Positions 7,342 to 16,238 are shown, counted from the stretch's first letter. The stretch: 16,240 nucleotides of DNA from JADJLQ01 sp034439915 (GCA_034439915.1 JAWXBI010000008.1:1-16240); one strand, 5' to 3'. A program made the numbers and translations. The notes: a model not told the origin generated them from the sequence alone.

Positions 7342-7372
7342 ATCGGTCATTTGAAAAATTCAAATGACCGAT
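7342..7372 (+). terminator. Perfect 14-bp hairpin at operon end
   Basis: ATCGGTCATTTGAA (7342-7355) and TTCAAATGACCGAT (7359-7372) pair without a mismatch around an AAA loop. It begins 25 nt after the stop of the last membrane-protein gene. The downstream sequence (CGACGAATAAAAATG) has no U-tract on the plus strand, so it may act as a transcript-end stabiliser or a bidirectional terminator rather than a textbook intrinsic terminator. Confidence 0.55.
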
Positions 7373-7451
7373 CGACGAATAAAAATGAATACCCTGTGAG
7401 GAAAGCTGGAATTTAAACCGGGGGTTTTAGGAGGGGATTAAAAGAGTCTCC

Positions 7452-7529
7452 AGGCGGGGACGCCTGAAGAAACCGGGAGGCGGTGACGCCTGAAGAAACC
7501 GGGAGGCGGTGACGCCTGAAGAAACCGCC
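7452..7529. repeat. 26-bp tandem repeat, three copies
   Basis: Three head-to-tail copies of a 26-bp unit, AGGCGGTGACGCCTGAAGAA then ACCGGG, lie at 7452-7477, 7478-7503 and 7504-7529. The first has GG for GT in the spacer and the last ends CC instead of GG; otherwise the copies are identical. Each unit contains AGGCG-N4-CGCCT, a small hairpin. The unit length is not a multiple of three, which argues against a protein repeat. Confidence 0.85.
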
Positions 7530-7624
7530 TACTCCCGTAGAAACCGCATACTCCTGTAGAAACCGCATACTCCTGTAGAAACCGGGACGCCTCTAGAATC
7601 CGCGGACGTTTGAAGAAACCAAGG
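7530..7624. repeat. 19-bp tandem repeat, five copies, joined to the 26-bp block
   Basis: Five 19-bp units run on directly from the 26-bp block. The first three (7530-7548, 7549-7567, 7568-7586) are nearly identical versions of TACTCCTGTAGAAACCGCA. The last two (7587-7605, 7606-7624) are diverged and begin ACGCCT and ACGTTT. All share an AGAAACCG-like core with the 26-bp units, so both blocks seem to descend from one sequence. Confidence 0.8.
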
Positions 7625-7709
7625 AGAAACCCCACAGCTGGTTTTGACTGCTGTTTACTTGAATGTTTGTGGTGAGATAATCGTTTGATTTCATCACGTT
7701 TATAATTCT

Positions 7710-7738
7710 TTCTCCGTGGTTCTCCGTGACTCCGTGCG
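7710..7738. repeat. CTCCGTG dispersed element, second copy
   Basis: TTCTCCGTGGTTCTCCGTGA followed by CTCCGTGCG matches 241-269 at 27 of 29 positions. Within itself it is three spaced copies of CTCCGTG. In both places it lies downstream of a minus-strand gene (terC or rmuC) in the same orientation relative to that gene. It looks like a mobile or self-spreading intergenic element; no coding capacity is associated. Confidence 0.65.
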
Positions 7739-7848
7739 AAAGTGTGAGTACATATTAACTCTTCAGGAGACACTGGAGTGGCGGTAAAACAAATCTATCT
7801 CCAAACCGTTTATAAACTCCTCCCAGCAGTTGAATAACCCATCCTAAC

Positions 7849-9459
7849 TCAGGAATCAAAATTGATTTTTAACTGGGATTGTTCTGGCATTTCGTCTTCC
7901 GTCGGATCCAACTCAATTAATTCCTCCGGGATTTCCTGCTCTCCTGGTGGGGGCAGGCTTTCTATATTATTTAATTGACGGTTGATGGACCTGGAGCGGG
8001 GACCTGCCACATTTTCCAACTGACTGAGTCCGGTCTGAATGTTTTTCTGCGCCTTTTCCAACATGCCCCCAAATTTTTCGAATTCATTTTTTACGGATGC
8101 CAGCACCCTCCATACTTCGCTGCTCCTTTTGTGAAGGGCCAGGGTCCTGAATCCCATCTGCAAACTATTTAAGATGGCAAATAAAGTAGTCGGGCCAGCT
8201 ACGGTGATCTTAAATTCATCCCGCAATTGATCTACAAGGGCACTGCGACGAATCACTTCGGCATAAATACTTTCAAATGGAAGAAACATAATCGCAAAAT
8301 CGGTAGTCTGCGGCGGATCGATGTATTTATCCCGGATATCCCTGGCCATTTTCCGAATGGTAGTTTCCAGGCTCCTCGTTGCAATTTCTATTTCCTCGGG
8401 AATGGCCCGATCATAAGCAAGGATCAGGTGTTCATAAATGTCTTTTGGAAATTTCGCATCAATGGGCAGGTAAACAAATATTTTTTCGTCCTCGTTTCGA
8501 CCGGGTAGTTTGATCGCAAACTCTACGGAATCCGTGCTCCCTGGTTTAGTACGCACATTGGACTCATATTGATTAGGTGCCAGGATTTGTTCTAGTAACA
8601 TGGCCAACTGTACCTCCCCTATCCCACCCCTGAGTTTTACATTACTTAATACTTTTTTGAGCCCACCGACATCACTGGCCATGGTCTGCATTTCGCCCAG
8701 GCCTTTTTGTACTTCAATAAGTTGTCTGCCTACGGTCTCAAAACTTTGGTTCAATCGTTCACTGAGGGTTTTTTCAAGTTTTTCTTCTACAGTAACCCGG
8801 ATGGTTTCCAGTTTATTTTCTGTGTTTCTGACCAGTTCGTTTTGTTTGGCTTCGATGGTCTCCTGGAAACCTTTAAATGAAACCCCCAGCTCTTCCCGCA
8901 TCAGCCGGTGGTCATTCCTGGATTGATCGGTCAGCGCGCTCAACTTCTCTTCAACCTTATTGGTAATTTTTTCCAGTTGATCAATAGTTTTTAAGGTCGT
9001 CTCTTTTTGCTCCAGTTTCAGCTCTTCCATTTTGGAGCGTTGATCCAGGATAAAATCCTTAAGGTTTGAAGCAAGGCTTTCACGGTTTTCTTTATTGTTG
9101 CCATCCATTTTAGTGATCAAAAGGTCGATTTTATCCGCCAGCGTTTTATTGATATCCCGGAGGGCAAGCTGGTTTTGATCGGTTATGTCCTTAATGGCTC
9201 CGGACAATTCGGACTTAAAATCTTTTAATGTGTTGTTGAGTTCGATGCGGTTGTCTTTGGCCAGAGTGGCGGTTTCCTCTCGATTTAATTTAAAATCCTG
9301 CTTAAGGTTGGTTTCCAGTTTTAAAAGATTGCCCTGTAGCTCATCGACTTTAAACTGTAACTGAGGGATACTGCCCTCCGGCTTAGCCCGGAGATAAATA
9401 ATCAGAAATAAGATCAGGCCCAACAAGGACAAAATGATTACGAGTAATTTATATTCCAT
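7849..9459 (-). CDS. rmuC: RmuC family DNA recombination protein
   Basis: A 536-residue protein of the RmuC family, proteins tied to limiting recombination at inverted repeats and carrying a restriction-endonuclease-like core. It has an N-terminal membrane anchor (residues 4-24), a very long charged coiled coil (about 35-260), and the RmuC domain (about 265-490) with the typical LRGGIGEVQL (277-286), PIDAKFPKD, and FLPFESIYAEV motifs. A disordered acidic tail rich in P and E ends the chain. Length is in the family range, with an extended coiled coil. A 25-codon frame starting at ATG 9526 (preceded by GGAGG) ends at 9449, overlapping the rmuC start in another frame; it could be a leader peptide or chance. 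The gene stands alone between two intergenic regions. Confidence 0.93.
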   Translation of the reverse strand: MEYKLLVIILSLLGLILFLIIYLRAKPEGSIPQLQFKVDELQGNLLKLETNLKQDFKLNREETATLAKDNRIELNNTLKDFKSELSGAIKDITDQNQLALRDINKTLADKIDLLITKMDGNNKENRESLASNLKDFILDQRSKMEELKLEQKETTLKTIDQLEKITNKVEEKLSALTDQSRNDHRLMREELGVSFKGFQETIEAKQNELVRNTENKLETIRVTVEEKLEKTLSERLNQSFETVGRQLIEVQKGLGEMQTMASDVGGLKKVLSNVKLRGGIGEVQLAMLLEQILAPNQYESNVRTKPGSTDSVEFAIKLPGRNEDEKIFVYLPIDAKFPKDIYEHLILAYDRAIPEEIEIATRSLETTIRKMARDIRDKYIDPPQTTDFAIMFLPFESIYAEVIRRSALVDQLRDEFKITVAGPTTLFAILNSLQMGFRTLALHKRSSEVWRVLASVKNEFEKFGGMLEKAQKNIQTGLSQLENVAGPRSRSINRQLNNIESLPPPGEQEIPEELIELDPTEDEMPEQSQLKINFDS

Positions 9460-9911
9460 TCGACTTTTCGGAGTTTAAATGCAGGAAGCGATAAGCTCGC
9501 TGTGTCAGGATCAAACGCTTATTCATCCTCCATTGGTATCACAAAAATAAGGGCTAAAGCGGGGAATTACGGATTTGGAATCAGGGAGTCTGTGATACTG
9601 CCTAAACATCCAATCGGACAACGGGCAAAATTAATCAGTAAACCGTATTTTTCTGTCAACTGAATTCAATTTCATTGTTTGGGTTTATGGGGATGCCATC
9701 AAATCTCCCGGGGCAGAATAGGTTGCGATCCAATGACAAAGTAGTTGAAGTTGGATTTGATTCAACCACACCATACGAAAATGAGACAGACCGGGAATCA
9801 CGCCGATGCGATAAAGGAGGGATAAATCCGATTTAAATATTGAAGGAAAACAATTAAAATCGCCCGGAGGCAGAGGGATTATCAGAGGAAGAAAGATTCC
9901 TGTGATCCAGT
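9460..9911. other. Intergenic region, no convincing gene
   Basis: These 452 bases lie upstream of rmuC and downstream of the secreted-protein genes. A minus-strand frame with a TTG start (9685-9915, overlapping the preceding stop) and a plus-strand 49-codon frame (9687-9836, beginning MGMPSNLPGQ) overlap each other. Neither resembles a known family or has a good start signal. The stretch could be a decayed gene, since its neighbours upstream are also damaged, but I cannot demonstrate it. Confidence 0.4.
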
Positions 9912-10574
9912 TCAATTATCCTTGTGAATCTTCAAATTTGCAAATGAGCCACCTGAATTATCGGCCGTATACAAGCCGATTTTACCCGATTTGGCACCCA
10001 ACAGAGGCACCGTAATGCAGGGCGGGGGTTTATTATTTACATATACCATGGCCTCCTTTTCAGTAATTATAAATCTTGCATGAAACCAGTCATTGGGATC
10101 CGGAGCCGGCATCACCGTATTTTCAAATTTCCCACTTTGTGTTTCCCGGAGTTTAGACCAGGTGTATTCGGGCAGGCTAATATATTGTACTGCCCGCTTC
10201 AGACGAAGGGTATCGGTAGTTTGAAATTGAAATGGCCTAAAATAAATGGCTTCAAAGGTGGTGTCATTGTCACCATGAAAGGCAATACCTAAAAAACTAT
10301 GTTGAAAGATATCCTGACCTTTGAGATAAAGCTCAATAATACCTGTTCTAAAATCTATTCCTTCTATCCAGGCGAGGCCTTCGTCCTCATTGAGTAAAAA
10401 TTCGATATAATCATTTCCTTTTTCTTTACCAACTTTCACTTCACGATTAACAATAGTCAATTGGTTCTTATTGAACATCGATATTAAGTCAATGGTACCA
10501 GGCTTTTGTAGAATATTTTGAGCAAAACCAGCCAGGCTGGATAAGATGAAGAAAAGTATAAATATTTTTTTCAT
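9912..10574 (-). CDS. Secreted jelly-roll (DUF1080/LamG-like) protein
   Basis: A 220-residue exported protein with a clear signal peptide ending ...LAGFAQ (residue 19). The mature part is beta-rich and ends in a pattern typical of concanavalin-like jelly-rolls: DWFHARFIITEKEAMVYVNN (about 165-184), then GKIGLYTADNSGGSFANLKI (about 196-215), in which a shared-surface strand precedes a final 'aNLKI' strand. DUF1080-type proteins have this fold and bind or cleave sugars; no catalytic residue is identifiable here, so carbohydrate binding is only a possibility. AGGGAT precedes the ATG as a modest ribosome site. It follows the broken NTF2-like gene by 22 nt and appears to be the last and only intact member of that minus-strand unit. 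Confidence 0.7.
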   Translation of the reverse strand: MKKIFILFFILSSLAGFAQNILQKPGTIDLISMFNKNQLTIVNREVKVGKEKGNDYIEFLLNEDEGLAWIEGIDFRTGIIELYLKGQDIFQHSFLGIAFHGDNDTTFEAIYFRPFQFQTTDTLRLKRAVQYISLPEYTWSKLRETQSGKFENTVMPAPDPNDWFHARFIITEKEAMVYVNNKPPPCITVPLLGAKSGKIGLYTADNSGGSFANLKIHKDN

Positions 10575-10596
10575 ATCCCTTTAATCCTTGTTTACA

Positions 10597-11028
10597 TCAA
10601 GCGGAATGATCCGTATAGATATACCATTTGTCTTTCCATTTGACCATCAGGCTTGAATATCGTCCATGAATCGCCTACCCTCGGGATAAGTGACATGAAA
10701 ATAACCCGTCACGAAGTAATATTTTTTCGAGAATCACTCCATGCTCTCACTATCGAGTTTCAGGCTTCCCATTTTGTCTTCCGGCCAATATTTTTTGTAA
10801 AAAGCCAGAATATTGTTCTTACCGGCAGCCACACCTTTTGATAATATCATTCGGGAAGAATCGAGGGGAGCATACAAGGCTACATAACCCTCAATGTCGT
10901 GAGCATTCCAAGCCCGTTCTTCTTTCCGGAAGACTTTTAAAATGGCAACTTCATCCTTATTATTCCGGGAATAAGCAATGGAGGTCGAAAAAACGACTAT
11001 AAAAAAAACAGACGCTATTGACTTTCAT
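10597..11028 (-). pseudogene. Broken secreted NTF2/SnoaL-like (DUF4440-type) protein
   Basis: Translated with corrections, this minus-strand stretch gives a protein of about 143 residues: a signal peptide (MKVNSVCFFIVVFSTSIAYS), then AILKVFRKEERAWNAHDIEG, LYAPLDSS, AFYKKYW, YYFVTGYFHVTYPEG and a C-terminal GRYSSLMVKWKDKWYIYTDH. The helix with W-N-A-H-D and the closing strands are typical of NTF2-like proteins of the SnoaL/DUF4440 kind. Three lesions break it: one extra T in the 8-T run at 11001-11008, an in-frame TGA at 10734-10736, and a one-base loss near 10673-10677. It lies 80 nt after the DUF2911 pseudogene and 22 nt before the intact secreted gene, so it was the middle gene of an operon. 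A sequencing error could explain the homopolymer lesion, less easily the other two. Confidence 0.72.
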
Positions 11029-11108
11029 GGTAGATCGTTATTAATATTTACGGAGCTGGTCATCGTTTAAACCATAATGACAGGGATAAAAATCAGTTTT
11101 AAACCATT

Positions 11109-12222
11109 TTAATAGGTATTGATATCCAGGCCTTTTTCAAGTTTTATAATGGAGTTTTCTACACTGGCTTTATTAGCTGCATCCGGGGCTAAGGGCAACG
11201 CGCTTTTTGCGAATTCCAATGCTTTTTTATAATTACCTGAGACGGAAAGTCCTCTGGCCATACCTATGTTGGTAGTATATTGATTAGGATATTTATTATA
11301 ATTGTCTTGAAATACTTTTATAGCATCCGCTGTTTTTTTAGCGGACAACAAGCTGCGACCATAAAAATGTACATCGGTCATACTCCCCAAAGGAAGGGCT
11401 TCCAGCATAATTTTATCCGCTTCACTATCTCTATTCATTTTCTTCAGGATAGCGGCTTTGGTACTTAATGTGCGAAAGGTCTTTTGACCCATTATTCTGA
11501 AATAGATGCCTCGGTCTATCCAGGCTAAAGCTTGCTCCAGTTCTATGTTGTTTTCTAAACAATAATTGGCCGCCTGCACAAAATCATCCGGTGGGCGTGT
11601 AGTCAACAAATCTTTTTTAACTCAGCGATTTGAAGCTCTTTTACTTTGGCCGAAATCCGGAAAGGTATCCTTCGTTTTTCCCATGAAAGCGACACCATTA
11701 CCGAACTGTCTGTTTGGTCCGTAAATTCATATTTGAGCCATTCTTCACTTTTTTCTAAGGGCTGGTTTTTAACGGTAACTCTTAACGCATCATCTTCAGG
11801 TTTGTAATAAGAACTCCCCCAGGAGGTTGAGTTTTTTGAGAAAATCAGCGTGCTTTCATTTACATCATTGACAATGAAAATCCATATGTACCGGCAGGCA
11901 GGTCTTTGCCTTCTACCTGTACAGGGTGACTAAAAGAAAATGTCGTGTTTTCATTGGCCCCTGCCCGCCAGGGGGCAGCATAACAAGTACCATGGCCTAA
12001 ATCTTGCAGGCCATAGTGCGCCACATTTGTGCCCCAAATCCGACCTTCCCGTCCTTTAACTCCGGGCCGGCTATAATTTATATCAATTTTTACAATAGCA
12101 ATCTGTTCGCCAATGGAAGCTTTTTTATTACCGCCATCAGGGGCAGTATGGAGGGGGAGAATCTGTGCCAGGGCAACAGAAGCGGAATAAAGCCCTATAA
12201 TAAAAAGTATATATTTTTTCAT
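11109..12222 (-). pseudogene. DUF2911 secreted protein, split by two frameshifts
   Basis: One gene of about 371 codons read in three frames. The first part (12222 to about 11880) has a signal peptide ending VALAQ and the DUF2911 motifs NYSRPGVKGREGRIWG and APWRAGANENTTFSFSHP. The middle (about 11879 to 11619) continues in another frame with FIVNDVNESTLIFSKNSTSW, ending ELKK. The last part (about 11612 to 11109) is a helical TPR-like region. Breaks sit exactly in short homopolymers: 4 Ts where 5 are needed (11877-11880 on the plus strand A-run) and 6 As where 7 are needed (11613-11618). Fixing both restores one continuous protein, so the two apparent ORFs are halves of one gene. It is first in the minus-strand set of secreted genes. 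Homopolymer indels mean an assembly error is a live alternative. Confidence 0.82.
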
Positions 12223-12521
12223 TTATATGGTCATTACTTAACCTGATAACTTTAAATTTGAATTAAATTTTAGTTCTTTCTTTTACAACATTCAACCAAT
12301 TGACCTAATTGAATATCCAATGTGCCTAACATTTAAAAACAAAATTCTGTAAATTATAGGTTGACCTCCTCCCCCGCTATGGGTGATTATTCCTATTGAA
12401 GTCAAGTTTTTGAGTAAATTAGCCTCAGATGGCTGAGTGGGAATATATCTCTGACTATTTTCGATTGGGTTACACTGTAGATAAGTACACCTAATTTACA
12501 AACTCGGATAAAATTATATCA
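12223..12521. other. Divergent intergenic region, nothing clear
   Basis: About 300 bases between the DUF2911 pseudogene and the protease gene, which point away from each other. It is AT-rich and should contain both promoters. TAAATTTG at 12253-12260 fits the -7 pattern on the plus strand but lies far from the protease start and lacks a spaced -33 element, so no promoter is called. Confidence 0.4.
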
Positions 12522-15446
12522 ATGAAAATAATGATGCTGAAGAATAGTCCAATTAGTAAGTCCCATAGTCCTAAAATTCACTGTGTGCGTTTTCTTTCGC
12601 TGATGACCTTATTTATATTATTTCTACATACAAACCTGTCAGCTCAATTGAATCGATCTTAAGAAATAGTTGCTTCCAGAGTAACCATACTCTCTATCGA
12701 TCTCAGATCCGGAGAAGAGATTACCATTGAGACAGCAAATCCTTCACCAGGTTGTGATCCTGTATTACATATTGTCAATTACCCAAATATATTTTTGGGC
12801 AGGCGCGAAAGGGCTTTTGATGACAATTCCGGTCCTGGAAACAATGCAAAAATTACTTTTCAATCAGAATTTGCTGCTACAACCACTTTTAAAGTTATTT
12901 TAAGGTCCAAATCTAGTGCTACCTCGGGTTCATGTGATATTATTTTTAACGGTGCAAGACGGGAAAGGAGAATGCCGTGTGGAGGAAAGCATATCATCTT
13001 GCGTAATGTAAATCGCAGTGAAGTGCTACAAAGTGTACGTAGTCCAAATGGTCCAAATCGTCATGTCATGATGGTCTTTAAATCAGGAAGTGAAAACATA
13101 GAAAGTTATTATGAGAATGAATTTATATCAAATCACCGAATAACATCCCGCGGGAATAAAAGAATTTTAGTGGGTTCTATTGTCGATATACAACAGGCGT
13201 ATCCTTTTCCTGGTGAACTATTGAATCTATATGTTAATGATTATTTGATTGATGGACATGATCAGGATGAGGATGACCTCGGTGATAAACTCGAAGAAGC
13301 CATTGGTACCTGTAGTGATAAAACAAGTATTGTTTGGGGTAAGGAAGGCTTTCCTTTTGATTGTGCTTGTATCGAGGATGAAAGGGATACTGATCAAGAT
13401 GGTTTAGCTGATGGCATTGAACTTACAGGCAAAGGTTCGGTCCATTTGCCAGCCTGGGGTAGTAGTCCAAGACATAAGGATCTTTTTATAGAGGTAGATC
13501 ACTTAAGAAGCAGTCCAATAGAAACCAATGCACACATGATCCCTTTTGCAGCAAGAAATTTTGCAAAAATCTTTGCCGATGGATATGAACTCCGAACTAT
13601 AGTTCAATTGGCAAATTCAGTTTTGTTAGAAAACCCTGACCGCATGCCGGGAATACGTGCACACCTGGATATAGGAATTCCTCCATCCGATTCATCAGAT
13701 GTTGCGATTTACGGAGACTGGGGAGGATATACCTCAATCAATCCCGTGACATTGGGTAATGGCGTATATGATCGGGTAAAAGCGAGTGAAGCGTGGAAAA
13801 CGAATATGGATAGAGATCGATTGGGGCTTTTTAGATACATCGGAGGAGTCCCATCAGGTGGGGGCCAATGCGGAAATCTTCAATTTGCTTGTGGATGCAA
13901 TTTCAGCAGTCCCTCCATCCCTGCCCATGAAATTGGACATACGTTGGGTTTAGGTCATTCCGGCCCACACTATGAATTTGATTTTGACGCCAATTGTAAC
14001 CCATTTTATAAAAGCATAATGAATTATAGGTTTCAGAATCAAAGTGGGATCGGATTTTCATCCCGGTACCGCACAGCCGATTTTAATAATAATGCCCTAA
14101 AGGAGCGAAAAGCGTTTCTTCCTGGCAATTCTTTACTCACCACCCTTAGTCAGTATTTTGAATATTATGTGGATACCTTGCATGGTCATGTTGACTGGAA
14201 CAGAGATGGAGTCTTCGCTGCGGAAGGAACAACCGTTAGAGCCTATGCAAACTACGCAAGAGGATATGCCTGCGAATGCACTCGTTACAACCGGGTTAGT
14301 GTCACTCATGGAGCTGCTAATTATAGACCAGCGATGGCCAGATTAGATAATCGATTATTTATTTTTAACAAGGAACCCGGTGCCAGCAATGCCATCAAAT
14401 ATCGATTCACTACATCTAATTTAGATTGTCCTCAGCCAGAAACCGAACTTTGCGCAGATACCAATTGGAGCGATGAATATGATACTGGTGTATCCACTGA
14501 AAATGGTTTTGATGTATTAATTGTTACGAGAAATGAATCGACAGAACTAATGCTTATATCAAGTGAAGGTCATGGCAGAATCGTAATGCGGCTATTAAAC
14601 CCTGGTCTTGGCAGGCCAATTACCTGGTGGTCAGAAGAAGAAAGGATTGTACCACGGAATCATGCATTTGAACCTGCTTTGGTCAATGTTTCTAACAATA
14701 AGGTTTTATTGGTTTATAAAGATGCTGAAAATCAATTACATCATTCTATGGCAAGGGCTGCTGCAAATTCCTGGACTTGGGGCGATCCGGTTCTTTCGAG
14801 CACAAGTGTAAATAATATAATCTCTTTAACCCCGATTAGTTCACCAGGACTTGTAAAAGCAAAACTAGCATGGAATGAGTATGAAAATACTGTATATCTC
14901 ATGGGTACACCTGTAGGAGAATCAGGATTAGCGATTTGGTCATTTGATCCAAATTCGAATACAGTTCAATGGTTGAGGCAAAATCTTTTTGACAGTGCAC
15001 CGACCGGTGTCGTTGGTCGTCCCGGGCTGGCATGGGTTCCTAACGCATTGCCCGGAAACCAAGGACGATTATACCTTATATATGATCATATGGATAGCCA
15101 CCCGCGAATGATGTTTTCTTATGTGGACAAAATAAACTTCCCGGAAGGCAGAGAATTTATTGGCCTAAGAGCTTATTTTGATAATGCCTGGACCACCTCA
15201 TCAACTTCCTCGATCTATTACGACACAAAAGGTGGCGCATCAAGATTGAGGTATCTTTCGGCAAAAGCAATAGAAAATGAAGAAGGGCAAGTCACTTCTT
15301 ATGAAATTATAATGCGGCCCAAAGCTGACGGGATACAGGATGCTAAATATTATGGAACGAATGATTGGGAAACGCTGGGAGCCAAATTTTGCGATGCAGT
15401 CGTCAACCCGGATGGTCTCGTAAGCAACCCCATACGATGTAAATAA
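12522..15446 (+). pseudogene. Secreted metzincin-type metalloprotease with in-frame stop
   Basis: A 974-codon frame interrupted only by TAA at codon 47 (12660-12662). Codons 1-42 encode a signal peptide ending LSAQ; the frame then continues without a gap, so the long ORF beginning near 12795 is the rest of the same gene. Parts in order: a PPC-like beta domain (about 62-145), a calcium-binding DTDQDGLADG repeat (289-298), the zinc site HEIGHTLGLGH (H469, E470, H473, G476, H479) with a Met-turn SIMNYR (M500), a second DWNRDG acidic loop (558-563), and a C-terminal beta-propeller-like region (about 600-974) with repeated PALVxV / LxLIY strands. The HExxHxxGxxH plus Met-turn defines the metzincin clan. 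No T9SS C-terminal sorting domain is obvious. With the stop, no in-frame ATG follows until codon 151, which would lose the signal and the first domain. It could still be expressed by readthrough. Confidence 0.82.
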
Positions 15447-15541
15447 AGGCATATAATTTCTTCTATTAAAAAGTAAATGAAAACGATTTGCATTACATCC
15501 ATCTGATTAATTTAATCAGCTTTGATTGATTGGTAGAACTC

Positions 15542-15549
15542 TATATTTG
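15542..15549 (+). promoter_or_regulatory. Possible -7 box of the carbonic anhydrase gene
   Basis: TATATTTG matches TAnnTTTG exactly, 62 nt before the ATG at 15612. The nearest upstream TTTG (15521-15524) is spaced by 17 nt, slightly shorter than the usual 19-21, so the promoter call is tentative. Confidence 0.4.
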
Positions 15550-15611
15550 CGGTGGTCAAACGACAATTTTAATATAAAATATGTCTTGTACATCCTATCT
15601 TCGACCTTGCA

Positions 15612-16238
15612 ATGGATACAAAAAAAATATTTGAAAACAATGAAAAATGGATCGCTGAAAAACTGGCCATCTCACCAGATTATTTCAACAACCTGGTAAA
15701 AGGACAAACTCCTGAATTTCTCTACATCGGTTGTTCCGATAGCCGGGTGACCGCGGAAGACCTGATGGGAATCAATCCGGGCGAAGCATTTATCCACCGT
15801 AATATTGCCAATATGGTGATCAGCATCGACCTCAATGTAATGTCGGTCTTGAATTATGCGGTCGACCATCTTAAAGTGCAACAGATTGTAGTCTGTGGAC
15901 ACTATGCCTGCGGTGGAGTAAAAGCCGCCATGCAATCTGCCGATCTGGGTATACTCAACCCCTGGCTCAGAAATATCCGGGATGTATACCGTCTTCACAA
16001 AGAAGAATTAAATGTTATTGAAGACATCGAAAAAAGATACGATCGCCTGGTGGAACTCAATGTACAGGAACAATGTGTCAACCTGATTAAAACCGCTGCC
16101 GTCCAAAAAGCATATAAATCAAGGGGAATCAAGGTACATGGCTGGGTGTTTGATATCCGGACCGGAAAATTAATCGACCTGAAAATCAATTTTCCAAAAA
16201 TTCTACAGAATATCATGGAGATCTATAAATTAATTTGA
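15612..16238 (+). CDS. Beta-class carbonic anhydrase
   Basis: A complete 208-residue cytoplasmic enzyme that interconverts CO2 and bicarbonate, supplying bicarbonate for carboxylations and helping pH control. The zinc ligands of the beta class are visible: C41 with D43 and R45 in GCSDSRV, and H97 and C100 in VCGHYACGGV. The strand and helix pattern around GEAFIHRNIANMV (57-69) and the C-terminal GWVFDIRTGKLIDL agree with the family, and the length is normal. The start is the ATG that places the first helix (KIFENNEKWIAEK) correctly; there is no clear Shine-Dalgarno. The gene stands alone here, 165 nt after the protease gene, with a possible promoter at 15542. Confidence 0.95.
   Translation: MDTKKIFENNEKWIAEKLAISPDYFNNLVKGQTPEFLYIGCSDSRVTAEDLMGINPGEAFIHRNIANMVISIDLNVMSVLNYAVDHLKVQQIVVCGHYACGGVKAAMQSADLGILNPWLRNIRDVYRLHKEELNVIEDIEKRYDRLVELNVQEQCVNLIKTAAVQKAYKSRGIKVHGWVFDIRTGKLIDLKINFPKILQNIMEIYKLI

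Larger units (their letters stand above)
7317..7848. other. Convergent intergenic region, repeat-bearing
   Basis: This 532-bp gap separates the plus-strand membrane operon from rmuC on the minus strand. It contains, in order, a perfect 14-bp hairpin, two adjoining tandem repeat blocks and a copy of the CTCCGTG element. A minus-strand open frame (7438-7773) crosses the repeats but looks like an accident of repeated sequence, so it is not called as a gene. Confidence 0.7.

Noticed and set aside
7452..7624. CRISPR-like array
   Set aside because: The repeats are directly contiguous with no unique spacers and no cas genes are present.
7438..7773. A 111-codon minus-strand open frame across the tandem repeats
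   Set aside because: It runs through repeat units of 26 and 19 bp, which are not multiples of three, plus the CTCCGTG element; composition is rich in R, F, G and P as expected from repeated DNA and no domain is visible.
9685..9915. A 76-codon minus-strand frame starting at TTG and overlapping the preceding stop
   Set aside because: No recognisable family, weak start, and competing plus-strand frames of similar quality; it is better treated as non-coding or decayed DNA.
10653..10841. Plus-strand 62-codon frame within the NTF2-like region
   Set aside because: It is the shadow of the broken minus-strand gene, whose corrected translation matches a known family.
12795..15446. Protease as an intact gene starting at TTG 12795
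   Set aside because: The same frame extends upstream through a PPC-like domain start and a signal peptide to ATG 12522, with only one TAA between; a TTG start would yield a protein without export signal and with a truncated first domain.
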